Shown here in pieces: positions 43,462 to 51,914 of a stretch of 64,000 bases of DNA. The notes under the pieces were generated by a model, which did not search any database, had not been told where the DNA came from, and saw only the letters and a program-made list of their open reading frames with translations. Position 1 is the first letter of the stretch. Each line of letters opens with the position of its first letter. Source of the stretch: Candidatus Methanoperedens sp. (GTDB taxonomy: Archaea; Halobacteriota; Methanosarcinia; Methanosarcinales; Methanoperedenaceae); assembly GCA_012026835.1 (NCBI GenBank), contig VEPN01000012.1:1-64000 (forward strand), written 5' to 3'. The position numbers and the translations under genes were made by a program.

Positions 43462-44787
43462 TCACTTCAATTTTCTTCTTAAATATAGTCTTATTATAAA
43501 TATAAAGATAACAACTATTGAAAGTCCGATTATTATTACAAGTTGTGGGGTTTTCTCTTTTTTTTGTACACCCGGTTCTTCAGGAGGAGAGATAACAGGG
43601 GTAACTGTAACCGATTCGACAAAAAAAATCTTGCTCAGATTTGATTTCCCGACTGTTACCCTGTATGCACCAAGGTCTCCTTTTGTAATATTGAATTTAA
43701 CGTCTCTTATTTCTGAGTAATTTAGCCAAACGTCTTTAGTTTCTTCCAGCATGTCATTGATGTATAACTCTACAGGTTGAGATCCATCCTGGCCAATATT
43801 TTCAACAGTAACTGAGATAACCACCGGCTTATTTGGTTCAACGCTTAAGTTATCTATCTGTAAATCTTTTATATCGAAAGTAGTCGGTAATTCAATCTTT
43901 TTTCCTGAGCTTACCTCAAATGTAGTAAAGAGATTCAATCCTATTGTATTACTTCCTGTTGGAACTATCTCAAGTGTATGATTTCCTAAAGTTTCCGAGG
44001 AAATCACAAATTCAATCGAGCGGGTGCTAAAACCTTCAATCTCAACCGTAACATTATCTATTTGTTTATTATCCAGTAACAGGGACAGGGATGTTGAACC
44101 TTTTTCATAAAAATTATTTACCACACTGGCGCTGACATGAATTGCCTCTCTCGGGGCTACGCTTGTTTTATCGAGTTTGATATTTTCTACCCTGAATCTG
44201 TCAAGCGGATATTTGCTTGCGTATTTATCAATATAAAAAGTTTTTGTAATGTTTATAATCTGTCTGGACTTTTCAGTTTGGGATAGATTAAGGACATCTC
44301 CCCTGCTCATGACAGGTACATCCGGTTTACTGCTTCCATTCAGATATGAGGTAGTAACATCAAGGTAATATCTGTCCATAATAGATGCATTCAGGAGATC
44401 AAATAAATGAATCTCTGCGTTATAAACCCCATCTTCCCAGTCTGCTGGCACTTCTCTTGAGTAGATAAGAAAGTCATTTTCCCGATAATCATGATATCTG
44501 TTGCTATATGCTGCTGTATCTACTATATTATCATTGGAATCCTTGATGATGAATACATAATCAACAGCCACCTCGCGCCTGTGATTTATACCATCAGTTT
44601 CCGCATATATTTGTATAACGCTACCCTGCGGAAATCTGTCGTTCCAGTGTAAATCATAATCTTGCAAACCCCTGACATTATAAACCAGCCTGGCATATCC
44701 ATTATCTATTGCCAGTGAAGGAACAGGCAATACATAAAACACCATTATTATGATGAAAATTATAATTATTGCCGGGTGGTACTTCAT
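43462..44787 (-). CDS. CARDB-type surface protein with C-terminal membrane anchor
   Basis: A 441-residue exported protein: signal peptide MKYHPAIIIIFIIIMVFYVLPVPSLA (quoted in short as MKYHPAIIII...PSLA), an N-terminal beta domain (HWNDRFPQGSVIQIYAETDG), then two CARDB-like adhesion domains near 230-310 and 320-400 (FRVENIKLDKTSVAPREAIHVSASVVNNF; LQIDNLSVEPNKPVVISVTVENIG, each in part), and a C-terminal helix with basic end RLYLRRKLK. The frame is open to 44907, but a TATA-like CATATAAAG box (44809-44817 on the plus strand) centred about 26 bp from ATG 44787 suggests a leaderless transcript from 44787 and gives a normal signal peptide. Confidence 0.75.
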   Translation of the reverse strand: MKYHPAIIIIFIIIMVFYVLPVPSLAIDNGYARLVYNVRGLQDYDLHWNDRFPQGSVIQIYAETDGINHRREVAVDYVFIIKDSNDNIVDTAAYSNRYHDYRENDFLIYSREVPADWEDGVYNAEIHLFDLLNASIMDRYYLDVTTSYLNGSSKPDVPVMSRGDVLNLSQTEKSRQIINITKTFYIDKYASKYPLDRFRVENIKLDKTSVAPREAIHVSASVVNNFYEKGSTSLSLLLDNKQIDNVTVEIEGFSTRSIEFVISSETLGNHTLEIVPTGSNTIGLNLFTTFEVSSGKKIELPTTFDIKDLQIDNLSVEPNKPVVISVTVENIGQDGSQPVELYINDMLEETKDVWLNYSEIRDVKFNITKGDLGAYRVTVGKSNLSKIFFVESVTVTPVISPPEEPGVQKKEKTPQLVIIIGLSIVVIFIFIIRLYLRRKLK

Positions 44788-44982
44788 ATAGTGGAATATC
44801 CGAATTTGCATATAAAGCTTTTGAAAAAAAACAATGAACCTCAATATGAATATGCTTATTAATATTTTAATTAACTTAATAATTCTAAAATCTGATCTTT
44901 CGGGCATTCTTTGTTATATGATGACTCCTGAAATCTTCTTGAAATCTACCTGGTAGCTTCTGTAAACTTTTTCTCTTTGAAG

Positions 44983-45972
44983 TTATTTTTTCCAAACATA
45001 CCCGGATTCCTGCTTTTTTTCATCATCCCGTAACTTTTGTTCGATTCGGGCGAATATTGCATCAAGCGATTCTCTTATCATTCCTCTTTGTTGTAGGGCG
45101 AAAAATTCGCTTCCTGTGGTTTCCTGTTTATTTGAAATAATAATGGGCAGGCTGCCTGTGGTTGCATATACTGCCCAGACATAATAAGCAAAAGTATACA
45201 ACCCCACTGCTACATACATGGCCGCCATCAGGACATTATTAGCATTTAAAAGAGTCCCTAAGAGCATAACAGTTATTGGTATCACAAGAATAAGGAAAAA
45301 AACTGCTGTCCATGCGGCAGTTTCTTTCCAGAGATTATATTCAGCGGTAATGAATCCCCACCACATTACAAATACTAGAAGAACACCATATGGAACTACT
45401 CCTCCAAGATTAAAATTCAACAGGAACATGAAAGCAGCCATGGTTATTGTAATCAGAAGTATAAACTTAATTGTGAATTTTATAGAGCTTCCGACTGCAA
45501 TGGATTTAGCCGTTATTTCTTCTTTGTACTGTTCTTTTAATAACGTTTGAACTTTTAGGTCCAGGTCATATATCTTATCAAGAATAATGTTCGCGCCGAC
45601 ATGTGCCTGTGCAATGTTTTCGATCAGCGGCTGCAATCTGGTATAAAGGCCATCCTGGAACGCCGTATCGATTAATAATTCGTTGACAATCCGTTTTTTA
45701 AAAGCATTAATAATATAATATATTGAAGTCAGAGAAACCATAATAATTAAAAGATCAATTAAACTATATATAATATCTAATTTGACAAATAAATCGATTA
45801 AAAGCGATAAACTTGAAAATATTAAAATGGCTGCTGAAATGATCAGGGCGCTGACCAGGCCGATCTTTTCAAAAAAAGGCAGATTTTGGCCGGGACGTGG
45901 GGATATATCCTCATTAATGTCAAGTAAAGGATTCTTCATTTTATTAGGGATATTGTTGTGTCCCATTAACAT
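44983..45972 (-). CDS. Six-helix membrane protein of unknown function
   Basis: A 329-residue protein with six membrane helices in two groups (about 34-60, 65-90 and 165-190, 195-215, 220-245, 250-275) divided by a cytoplasmic coiled stretch around 100-160 (NIAQAHVGANIILDKIYDLDLK). The cytoplasmic C-terminus is helical and charged. No family recognised. The start is uncertain: ATG 45972 overlaps the cytochrome gene's end by 29 bp, and ATG 45966 or 45939 (MKNPLLDI) are possible. The setting in the cytochrome operon suggests an envelope role. Confidence 0.6.
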   Translation of the reverse strand: MLMGHNNIPNKMKNPLLDINEDISPRPGQNLPFFEKIGLVSALIISAAILIFSSLSLLIDLFVKLDIIYSLIDLLIIMVSLTSIYYIINAFKKRIVNELLIDTAFQDGLYTRLQPLIENIAQAHVGANIILDKIYDLDLKVQTLLKEQYKEEITAKSIAVGSSIKFTIKFILLITITMAAFMFLLNFNLGGVVPYGVLLVFVMWWGFITAEYNLWKETAAWTAVFFLILVIPITVMLLGTLLNANNVLMAAMYVAVGLYTFAYYVWAVYATTGSLPIIISNKQETTGSEFFALQQRGMIRESLDAIFARIEQKLRDDEKKQESGYVWKK

Positions 45973-47521
45973 ATATAGTTATTTGAGGTTCTGTTAATAA
46001 CTTAAAGTGTATCAAATTATTCGGAACCGGATTTCCTGTGTTTTTACACGCAATACAGAGATATGATTGGACAAAAGAAGGCTGTTGCGCCATTGAAGTT
46101 TCAATACCGCCCATTTTAAGGCTGTTGTAGGCAGGCGTCTGTAATGTCCCATCTATTTCTGCAAGCAGACTTCCTGATTTTCCATGGCAATCCATACAGG
46201 TTATTTTAATAGAGCCGTGGTTTATCGAATTAAACGGGTATGCGGGATATGGAGAAGTACCGTTATTATTCTGGGTAGCTGGCTTATGGCAGGATTTGCA
46301 ATATGAATTCAGATCTGTATAATTTGCATAGTTATGTTTTAGTTTCCACTTTTCATTGGAGTGACCGCCTGATATGACTGCCTGCTTTATATCTTCATGG
46401 CAGGATATGCAATCAACATTAGAACTGGCAGTGAGGTTGTGAGCTTTGCCATCCTGATATTTTGTTACCCTTACTTCTTTTGTTATTCCTATTGCAAGAT
46501 TTTGTATATTCCATGCGCCCGATGAATTCACTACATCCCATTCAATAAAGCTGGGTCTGCTATAACTGATATTATTATTGAAACTTGAATGGCATGAAGA
46601 ACATGCAATATTATTTCCTGTGGATATATTGGTATTGTTTGCACTCTGGATAAAAGCTATATGTGCGTCTGCTCCTGTCGGGTTATTTGCGTAAACAGCT
46701 GCGACCGGGGCTATAAATGTGTTGCCTTTCTGGTCTGTTACCTGTGCTGGTGTGGTTCCATGGCAGGTCAGGCATGAAGGTATGCTTGATGCATGGTATG
46801 TAGAAGAAAGCTGATGGCATGAGGAACATGAAAAATAAGTATGATGGAAAGAATTGTTAAGCTCAGCCCTTGTATTTAAATGGCATTTTTCGCATTCCAG
46901 GGAAGATGTCAGTGGAAATGAATGCTGGCCTATGGACTCGCTGGATTGTGCAAGTACAGGACCGGACAATTCATTATTTTTCAGATAATTTGATAGCTGC
47001 CATGTATCATCGCTGACTCTATTAGCGTTGAATTTATAAGTATCTGCATAAAGAATTGAAATAGAGAGTGATTTCTTTGTATGGCAGGATATACATGCCT
47101 CGTTCTCCCCTTTTAAAAAATTTGATGCACTTGCGCTGGATATAAAAGGGTTGTGTGATTCCTTATTAGTAGTGATATTTTCACCAAATATTTCTGCAAT
47201 CGGGGAGACCAGTGTATTCCCATTTACATCTTTCACCACCCTGGGAGGAGAACCATGGCAATCCAGACACCGGGGGCTTACCATGTTTCCGTGTGTAAAG
47301 TTCGAGCCTGCATTCAGGATATGGCAGGTCTCGCATGTTAAAGACAGGTGATGCGTTGAAGAATCAAGCTCCTGTCGTATATCTGCATGACATTTTGAAC
47401 AGGTCGAGGTACCTGTATCATAGAATGAGTGCTGGCCTGCGAATAAAGAATAAATCGATGGGATGGCGGTTATCCCAATCATCATAATAACTACAATAAG
47501 AAGAACATGTCTTAATTCCAT
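45944..47521 (-). CDS. Multihaem c-type cytochrome, 525 residues
   Basis: An exported cytochrome with 11 CxxCH sites and a final CxxCK (CIACK), so up to 12 haems. An N-terminal signal anchor (LLIVVIMMIGITAIPSIYSLFAGQ) is followed by two clear copies of a module of about 170 residues: the first has GQHSFYDT-CSKCHADIRQEL-CETCH-CLDCHG and the second GQHSFPLT-CEKCHLNTRAEL-CSSCH-CLTCHG, each ending in a CxSCH site. A third part holds the remaining sites (CISCHEDIKQ, CKSCHKPAT, CMDCHGKSG, CIACKNTGN). It probably passes electrons on the outer face of the cell. It shares its N-terminal GQH-x-x-YDT motif with the smaller cytochrome at 48307. Confidence 0.92.
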   Translation of the reverse strand: MELRHVLLIVVIMMIGITAIPSIYSLFAGQHSFYDTGTSTCSKCHADIRQELDSSTHHLSLTCETCHILNAGSNFTHGNMVSPRCLDCHGSPPRVVKDVNGNTLVSPIAEIFGENITTNKESHNPFISSASASNFLKGENEACISCHTKKSLSISILYADTYKFNANRVSDDTWQLSNYLKNNELSGPVLAQSSESIGQHSFPLTSSLECEKCHLNTRAELNNSFHHTYFSCSSCHQLSSTYHASSIPSCLTCHGTTPAQVTDQKGNTFIAPVAAVYANNPTGADAHIAFIQSANNTNISTGNNIACSSCHSSFNNNISYSRPSFIEWDVVNSSGAWNIQNLAIGITKEVRVTKYQDGKAHNLTASSNVDCISCHEDIKQAVISGGHSNEKWKLKHNYANYTDLNSYCKSCHKPATQNNNGTSPYPAYPFNSINHGSIKITCMDCHGKSGSLLAEIDGTLQTPAYNSLKMGGIETSMAQQPSFVQSYLCIACKNTGNPVPNNLIHFKLLTEPQITIYVNGTQQYP

Positions 47522-47548
47522 ATTATAATATTATCAATGCAAACAATA

Positions 47549-48271
47549 TCAATTTTGTGATGGTTTTTTCCTTACTGTAAGAAGGATATACAGGAACAGG
47601 CAGAAAGCCGCGATAACATATCCATAGAGCTTTACGACCTGGAAAAATAACTGGTATTTCCTGTAATCATTCCCGAATGGCCCGAGATCCTGGTTCCTGT
47701 CGCTTACTATGAAATAGCTCCCGTATCCTTTAAGGACAATCGGTTTACCGCCTATCAGGATAGCCTTCCCGATTATATCCCTATTCTTGAGCCTCCACCA
47801 GTCTTTCTGATTTGAGGCATCACCTTTTGTCACTATCCCGTCTTTTGTAATATATAGTATCCTGTGGGCATATGGTAAATTAGTATCCGGCCGGTTGAAC
47901 ATTATAATATCGCCAACCCTGTAGGTATGGTCGATGTTCTGCATCAGTACAAGGTCGCCCCTGCTGAATGTCGGTACCATGCTCCCTGACACCACGGCTG
48001 TGAAAAAAATTACTTTTGAAGCAACAGCGAACATGATAAAAACCACGACAACCAGTATCAGGCTTTCTTTGAAAATCATTTTCTGGGTGTCCTCAGGCCG
48101 TTTTCCGACAAGGCTGATAAAACTTTTCTCCCTGTTCCTTTTATAGAACTCCCGATATTGAATTTTTACAGGTTCTGTTATGTCGATATGGTGTGATACT
48201 CTCAGATAAATTAATACCAAAAATATGGATATTGTTAAAAACAGCAATATTAGGTTTATTGGAATTAACAT
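47549..48271 (-). CDS. Type I signal peptidase (archaeal, SipW/Sec11-like)
   Basis: A 240-residue membrane protease. The catalytic Ser lies in VSGSMVPTFSRGDLVLMQ; the general base in archaeal enzymes is His, seen in LPYAHRILYI; GIVTKGDASNQKDWW is the third conserved box. It has two N-terminal helices (residues 4-24 and 67-95) and one C-terminal helix (about 208-230). It removes signal peptides of exported proteins. Here it lies between two cytochrome genes, all on one strand, so it may be dedicated to cytochromes and surface proteins of this block; a general role is equally possible. Confidence 0.92.
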   Translation of the reverse strand: MLIPINLILLFLTISIFLVLIYLRVSHHIDITEPVKIQYREFYKRNREKSFISLVGKRPEDTQKMIFKESLILVVVVFIMFAVASKVIFFTAVVSGSMVPTFSRGDLVLMQNIDHTYRVGDIIMFNRPDTNLPYAHRILYITKDGIVTKGDASNQKDWWRLKNRDIIGKAILIGGKPIVLKGYGSYFIVSDRNQDLGPFGNDYRKYQLFFQVVKLYGYVIAAFCLFLYILLTVRKKPSQN

Positions 48272-48306
48272 AAAAAAAATAAAAAGGGAAAATAATTTCC
48301 CTTCAT

Positions 48307-48999
48307 TTATGGAATTGTTACTGTAGCATTACCTGTACCATCCGCTTCGCCTTCTGTCAGCACTGTCGCAACACCGGTTGCTACATAGTTGCCGACATTC
48401 CAGCTGTGTGCACTTCCCGGCCCTCCGGGCTGTGTCTCTTCAGCAGTCAGGGACATGCCGGTTCTCTTTGTCCATGTAATGTCAACCGCAACGTGCGTGT
48501 GGCATGCGATGCATGCTTCATTTGCTCCCTTTAAGAAAGCTACATCAGTTGTGTTTGCCTGCTCGACAAAGGGTTTGTGCACTTCATCAGCACCAGTTAA
48601 GCCAATCAGTGCATTATTACCGCCGCCACCATTTCCATCATGACAGTCAATGCATGCAGGTGCTGCTGCGGCATGGAATGAATCAACGGTTCCAGCATCA
48701 TTGGCGTTGGCCTGGTCAATACCGCCTTCGTTTGGCCCAGTGGTCATGTGACATGCCTGACATCCTCCATCAGTGCTCTGAGCTCTGTGGAAGCCATTTG
48801 TTCCATCGCCGGCTAAGCCTTCAGTGGAATATATCTCCTGAACTACGTCAGCGTGGCATTTTGCACATGGTACGCCATTGTCAACAGTCGTTGTATCATA
48901 CCAGTTATGCTGTCCTACGAACAACGCAAGTGTCTGTGGCAAAGCAAGCAGACCAACGGCCAGTATTCCAATCCCTATTAATAAAGTCTTATTTTGCAT
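48307..48999 (-). CDS. Tetrahaem c-type cytochrome, 230 residues
   Basis: An exported cytochrome with four CxxCH sites (CAKCHADVVQE, CQACHMT, CIDCHDG, CIACHTHV). The signal anchor LLIGIGILAVGLLALPQTLALFVGQHNWYDT carries the GQH-x-x-YDT mark shared with the 525-residue cytochrome. Many additional His residues could serve as distal haem ligands. No C-terminal anchor. The frame is open to 49026, but ATG 48999 has a perfect AGGAGGTGA ribosome-binding site 8 bp before it, the best of this window, which suggests high expression. The GGATAGGA word precedes that site. Confidence 0.92.
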   Translation of the reverse strand: MQNKTLLIGIGILAVGLLALPQTLALFVGQHNWYDTTTVDNGVPCAKCHADVVQEIYSTEGLAGDGTNGFHRAQSTDGGCQACHMTTGPNEGGIDQANANDAGTVDSFHAAAAPACIDCHDGNGGGGNNALIGLTGADEVHKPFVEQANTTDVAFLKGANEACIACHTHVAVDITWTKRTGMSLTAEETQPGGPGSAHSWNVGNYVATGVATVLTEGEADGTGNATVTIP

Positions 49000-49095
49000 T
49001 TGTTTTTCACCTCCTTTCCTATCCATTTTAATTTACCCAAATTTGGGTATAATTTGGGATAATATTTAATTAGCCTTGATATGTTATATATCTTT

Positions 49096-49536
49096 CTATT
49101 TCCAGATAATATTTTTAGTGACAAAACCAACTGTTTCACCCCTTCTCGTAGTTTTATTAATGCTTGTCAGATATATGGAAACATGCACTGTATCATTGGC
49201 CTGCGGGTAGTGTTTTTCATCAAAACCTACATTGAACTTGTATGTGCCGCTGCCATTAAAAGGCATCATTTCCCATGGGCCTATGGTGCCGTTCTTGCCT
49301 TTCAATACAGTCGTTCTTGCTCCTATGGCAGGGAACTTTGCCTGGGTCATTCTCGGCCTCTGCAGATAGTTCACAGCGCCCTGCTCGACAGTGAAATTCG
49401 GGTCCGGCTGGATCTGGCCGTCTTTTTCTATAAATGTAATATTGACCTTAACGACAGGTACTTCACTCAACGGATTTCCTATACATCCTGATATTATTAT
49501 TCCGGCAAGGAATAGCAAAATTATGGCTGTTCTCAT
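49096..49536 (-). CDS. Small lipoprotein in the cytochrome block
   Basis: A 146-residue protein with a lipoprotein signal (LLFLAGIIISGCIGNP, Cys17). The mature part is beta-rich: VVKVNITFIEKDG, GPWEMMPFNGSGTYKFNVGF, DTVHVSIYLTS. It may be an Ig-like domain that docks on the membrane next to the cytochromes. It starts a few bases after the 228-residue cytochrome gene ends. No family recognised. Confidence 0.72.
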   Translation of the reverse strand: MRTAIILLFLAGIIISGCIGNPLSEVPVVKVNITFIEKDGQIQPDPNFTVEQGAVNYLQRPRMTQAKFPAIGARTTVLKGKNGTIGPWEMMPFNGSGTYKFNVGFDEKHYPQANDTVHVSIYLTSINKTTRRGETVGFVTKNIIWK

Positions 49537-49539
49537 AGC

Positions 49540-50226
49540 TCACCTTATTAATGCAAATATTCTCGATATTATCTGTCCTATAGTGGGATACTCCTTAATT
49601 GTTTCTGATTTACTCACGGCTGCTGATCTGGACATGTTCGAAAGATTGGATGGCAGCTCCAGTTTACTGATAAATTTCTCAGCGAATTCTCCGTGGCATG
49701 CTTCACACATCTTGTCAAGCCTTTTTCCATGCACAATATGGGGATTTTCCCCGTGGCAGTCAGAGCAGGCTGTTCTTTGCGGTTTTAGATAGGAGCCATT
49801 TACGTAAGTATGACAGTCTAAACATGCGGTTTTGCTCATCACCCTGTGGAAATCTACTGCCGTCACGTTCTTTTCAGATTTTGTTCCCACATGGCATTTG
49901 ATGCAGACAATATCTTTATGGATTTTGGAGATACTGGCTATCTCTATCTTGTAAGCGGTTTTTGTATCCTTTGGCCTGTTCCCGATGGCATGGCATGCTT
50001 TGGTACATCCTGAAGATATTTCTTTGGCCCGCTCATTGCCAAGGAGCGTATAGTGACATGGAATACAAAAACTTCCCGGATGCCAGTTCCCTGTCAACCC
50101 ATCCTTATAATCCGGCCTTTCATAAGCATCTGCCTGCCCGGCCATCAAGATAAAAGAAAACATCGCAAGGGAAATGATTAAAATAACAATAGTGGGCTTG
50201 TTCAGCAGGATCTTTATTCCGGGCAT
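49540..50226 (-). CDS. Multihaem c-type cytochrome, 228 residues
   Basis: An exported cytochrome with five CxxCH sites (CIPCH, CIKCH, CLDCH, CSDCH, CEACH) and one CxxxCH (CTKACH), so six likely haems. A signal peptide (IVILIISLAMFSFILMAGQADA) is cut probably at ADA-YE. The layout CLDCHTY...CSDCHGENPHIVHG-KRLDKMCEACHG resembles NapC/NrfH- and cytochrome c3-like modules, but a membrane anchor is lacking apart from a weakly hydrophobic end (IGQIISRIFALIR). First of the three cytochrome genes of this block. Confidence 0.92.
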   Translation of the reverse strand: MPGIKILLNKPTIVILIISLAMFSFILMAGQADAYERPDYKDGLTGNWHPGSFCIPCHYTLLGNERAKEISSGCTKACHAIGNRPKDTKTAYKIEIASISKIHKDIVCIKCHVGTKSEKNVTAVDFHRVMSKTACLDCHTYVNGSYLKPQRTACSDCHGENPHIVHGKRLDKMCEACHGEFAEKFISKLELPSNLSNMSRSAAVSKSETIKEYPTIGQIISRIFALIR

Positions 50227-50273
50227 ATGGTAATATTTCTCATTTAGTTCTTATCTCTTTAATCATTTATATT

Positions 50274-51914
50274 TTATCTTTTAAAATTTTTATTCCTTAT
50301 TATTATTGTCATCATAATTAATATTACAGAAACCACATATCCCTGGAATCCCGGCGATGATTTTGTTGCAGTCGGCTCCGGAGCTGTGGTCGATGTGGCT
50401 TCGGAAACCTCGGTACGTTTCGGGTTCGCTGAGACAGTGGCGACAGTGGATTGTGGCAGTTGCGATGTTGCCTTGCTCCTGACCTTTATAACAAGCTCAT
50501 TCGAACCTGTCCTTTGCGTGTATCGCTCGTCCTGATAAAGGAACTGATCAAGTACTGTTGCCTTTGCAGGAGGAACACTGAAATCACCCGGCTCGGTTGT
50601 ATTAACCGTATAAGAAAATACTGTCGAATTTCCCGGACGAATCACCAATGTATCCAGAACAGCTTTATATTTATCAGATGGCAATGAATATCTCACTGGT
50701 ACACTATCATTCAATTTGACTATCGCCGTGGAATCTCCGATATTCCTGGCATCTAATCTGATAGTTATATTATCACCTGTTATTGCAGTTTCGGGAATTG
50801 CAGATTTTGTCAGGATCACATAAGGCCCGTTCACTATCAGTTTTGCAGGCTTTGTATTATAGTACAGTTCATCCCTGTATCCAATAATTGAACTGCCGGG
50901 CTGCAAATAATATGTTCCGGGTTTTTGAGGTACTACTTTATAAGATACTGTTTTCAGTTCATTGGGTCCGAGGGCAAAATTCCATGAAAGGTTCATATCA
51001 AGTGGTTTAAGTCCTGCAGGAAGGCTGTCTATAAGGCTCACATTTTCAATTTTCTGGCTGAGGTTGTTCTTGATGCTGATCGAGACAACAGCAACGTCTC
51101 CAATATAGACTTTTTCAGAGACATATTTTCTAATATCTATTATATTCCCTATTTGGGGATTTACCTCAATATTGATGGAATCCCTGGTCTGGAAAGCTTT
51201 TCCAAAAGCATCATTACCCCGCACCTCTGCAGAAACCGGATATAATTTTCGCCCTCCTGTAAATGGTGCCTGGAAACGGACAGTAATGACATCGGATTCA
51301 TTCCCTGCTCCAATCTCATATATTTCGTGATTCAGCTTTTCTCCATACAGTAAGGGAAGGGATGAATTGATTTTTAAAGTGATATTCTTCAACTTTGCCT
51401 TGCCATCGTTCCTTATTGAAAAATTTATGGAAATCTCGGAACCCGGTATAAATGTTCGCCTGGTTATTGATTTATTATTGAGCACCATACTTTTGGGGAT
51501 GATCGAAATTTTTGGCAAAGGGCTGCCTGGCACTCTTGTCAGTATCCTTGCCCACTGGTCCACAACCACATTGAGCCCGTGCCCCGCGCTGATGTTACCC
51601 GTAACTTCCTTTAGGTTTATTACGGTAATATTGATCTTTTTATCAACATCAAAAGATTCGTTGATACGTGTAATATTTCTTGCTATGATATTGCGGTTCG
51701 CATCATAAACCGTTATCAGTGCAGAATTATCGTAAAAATCCGATGCTTCTATCAGAAAGCTTCCTCTTGCAAAAGATTCCTTCAGCCTGAGAGTTTTTTC
51801 CTGCGGATCGACCCATTCTGTCTCGTCTGCAAATGCCGGAACGACTCCGAAATATATTATAATAGATATCAACATTAAAATATATATAAATTTCATCAGA
51901 TATGTAAATTTCAT
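50274..51914 (-). CDS. Surface protein with repeated beta domains and PGF-like tail
   Basis: A 546-residue exported protein: signal peptide (FIYILMLISIIIYFGVVPAFA), an N-terminal domain of about 130 residues, then beta domains of the CARDB/DUF11 type (SEISINFSIRNDGKAKLKNITLKI; VAVVSISIKNNLSQKIENVSLIDSLPAG; ITIRLDARNIGDSTAIVKLNDSVP, each in part), a Thr/Ser/Pro-rich linker and a C-terminal helix that starts SSPGFQGYVV and ends in NKNFKR. The PGF before the helix and the basic end resemble the PGF-CTERM sorting signal. The ATG at 51914 overlaps the aglB stop by 1 bp (TGATG) with GGTGA before it. Confidence 0.78.
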   Translation of the reverse strand: MKFTYLMKFIYILMLISIIIYFGVVPAFADETEWVDPQEKTLRLKESFARGSFLIEASDFYDNSALITVYDANRNIIARNITRINESFDVDKKINITVINLKEVTGNISAGHGLNVVVDQWARILTRVPGSPLPKISIIPKSMVLNNKSITRRTFIPGSEISINFSIRNDGKAKLKNITLKINSSLPLLYGEKLNHEIYEIGAGNESDVITVRFQAPFTGGRKLYPVSAEVRGNDAFGKAFQTRDSINIEVNPQIGNIIDIRKYVSEKVYIGDVAVVSISIKNNLSQKIENVSLIDSLPAGLKPLDMNLSWNFALGPNELKTVSYKVVPQKPGTYYLQPGSSIIGYRDELYYNTKPAKLIVNGPYVILTKSAIPETAITGDNITIRLDARNIGDSTAIVKLNDSVPVRYSLPSDKYKAVLDTLVIRPGNSTVFSYTVNTTEPGDFSVPPAKATVLDQFLYQDERYTQRTGSNELVIKVRSKATSQLPQSTVATVSANPKRTEVSEATSTTAPEPTATKSSPGFQGYVVSVILIMMTIIIRNKNFKR

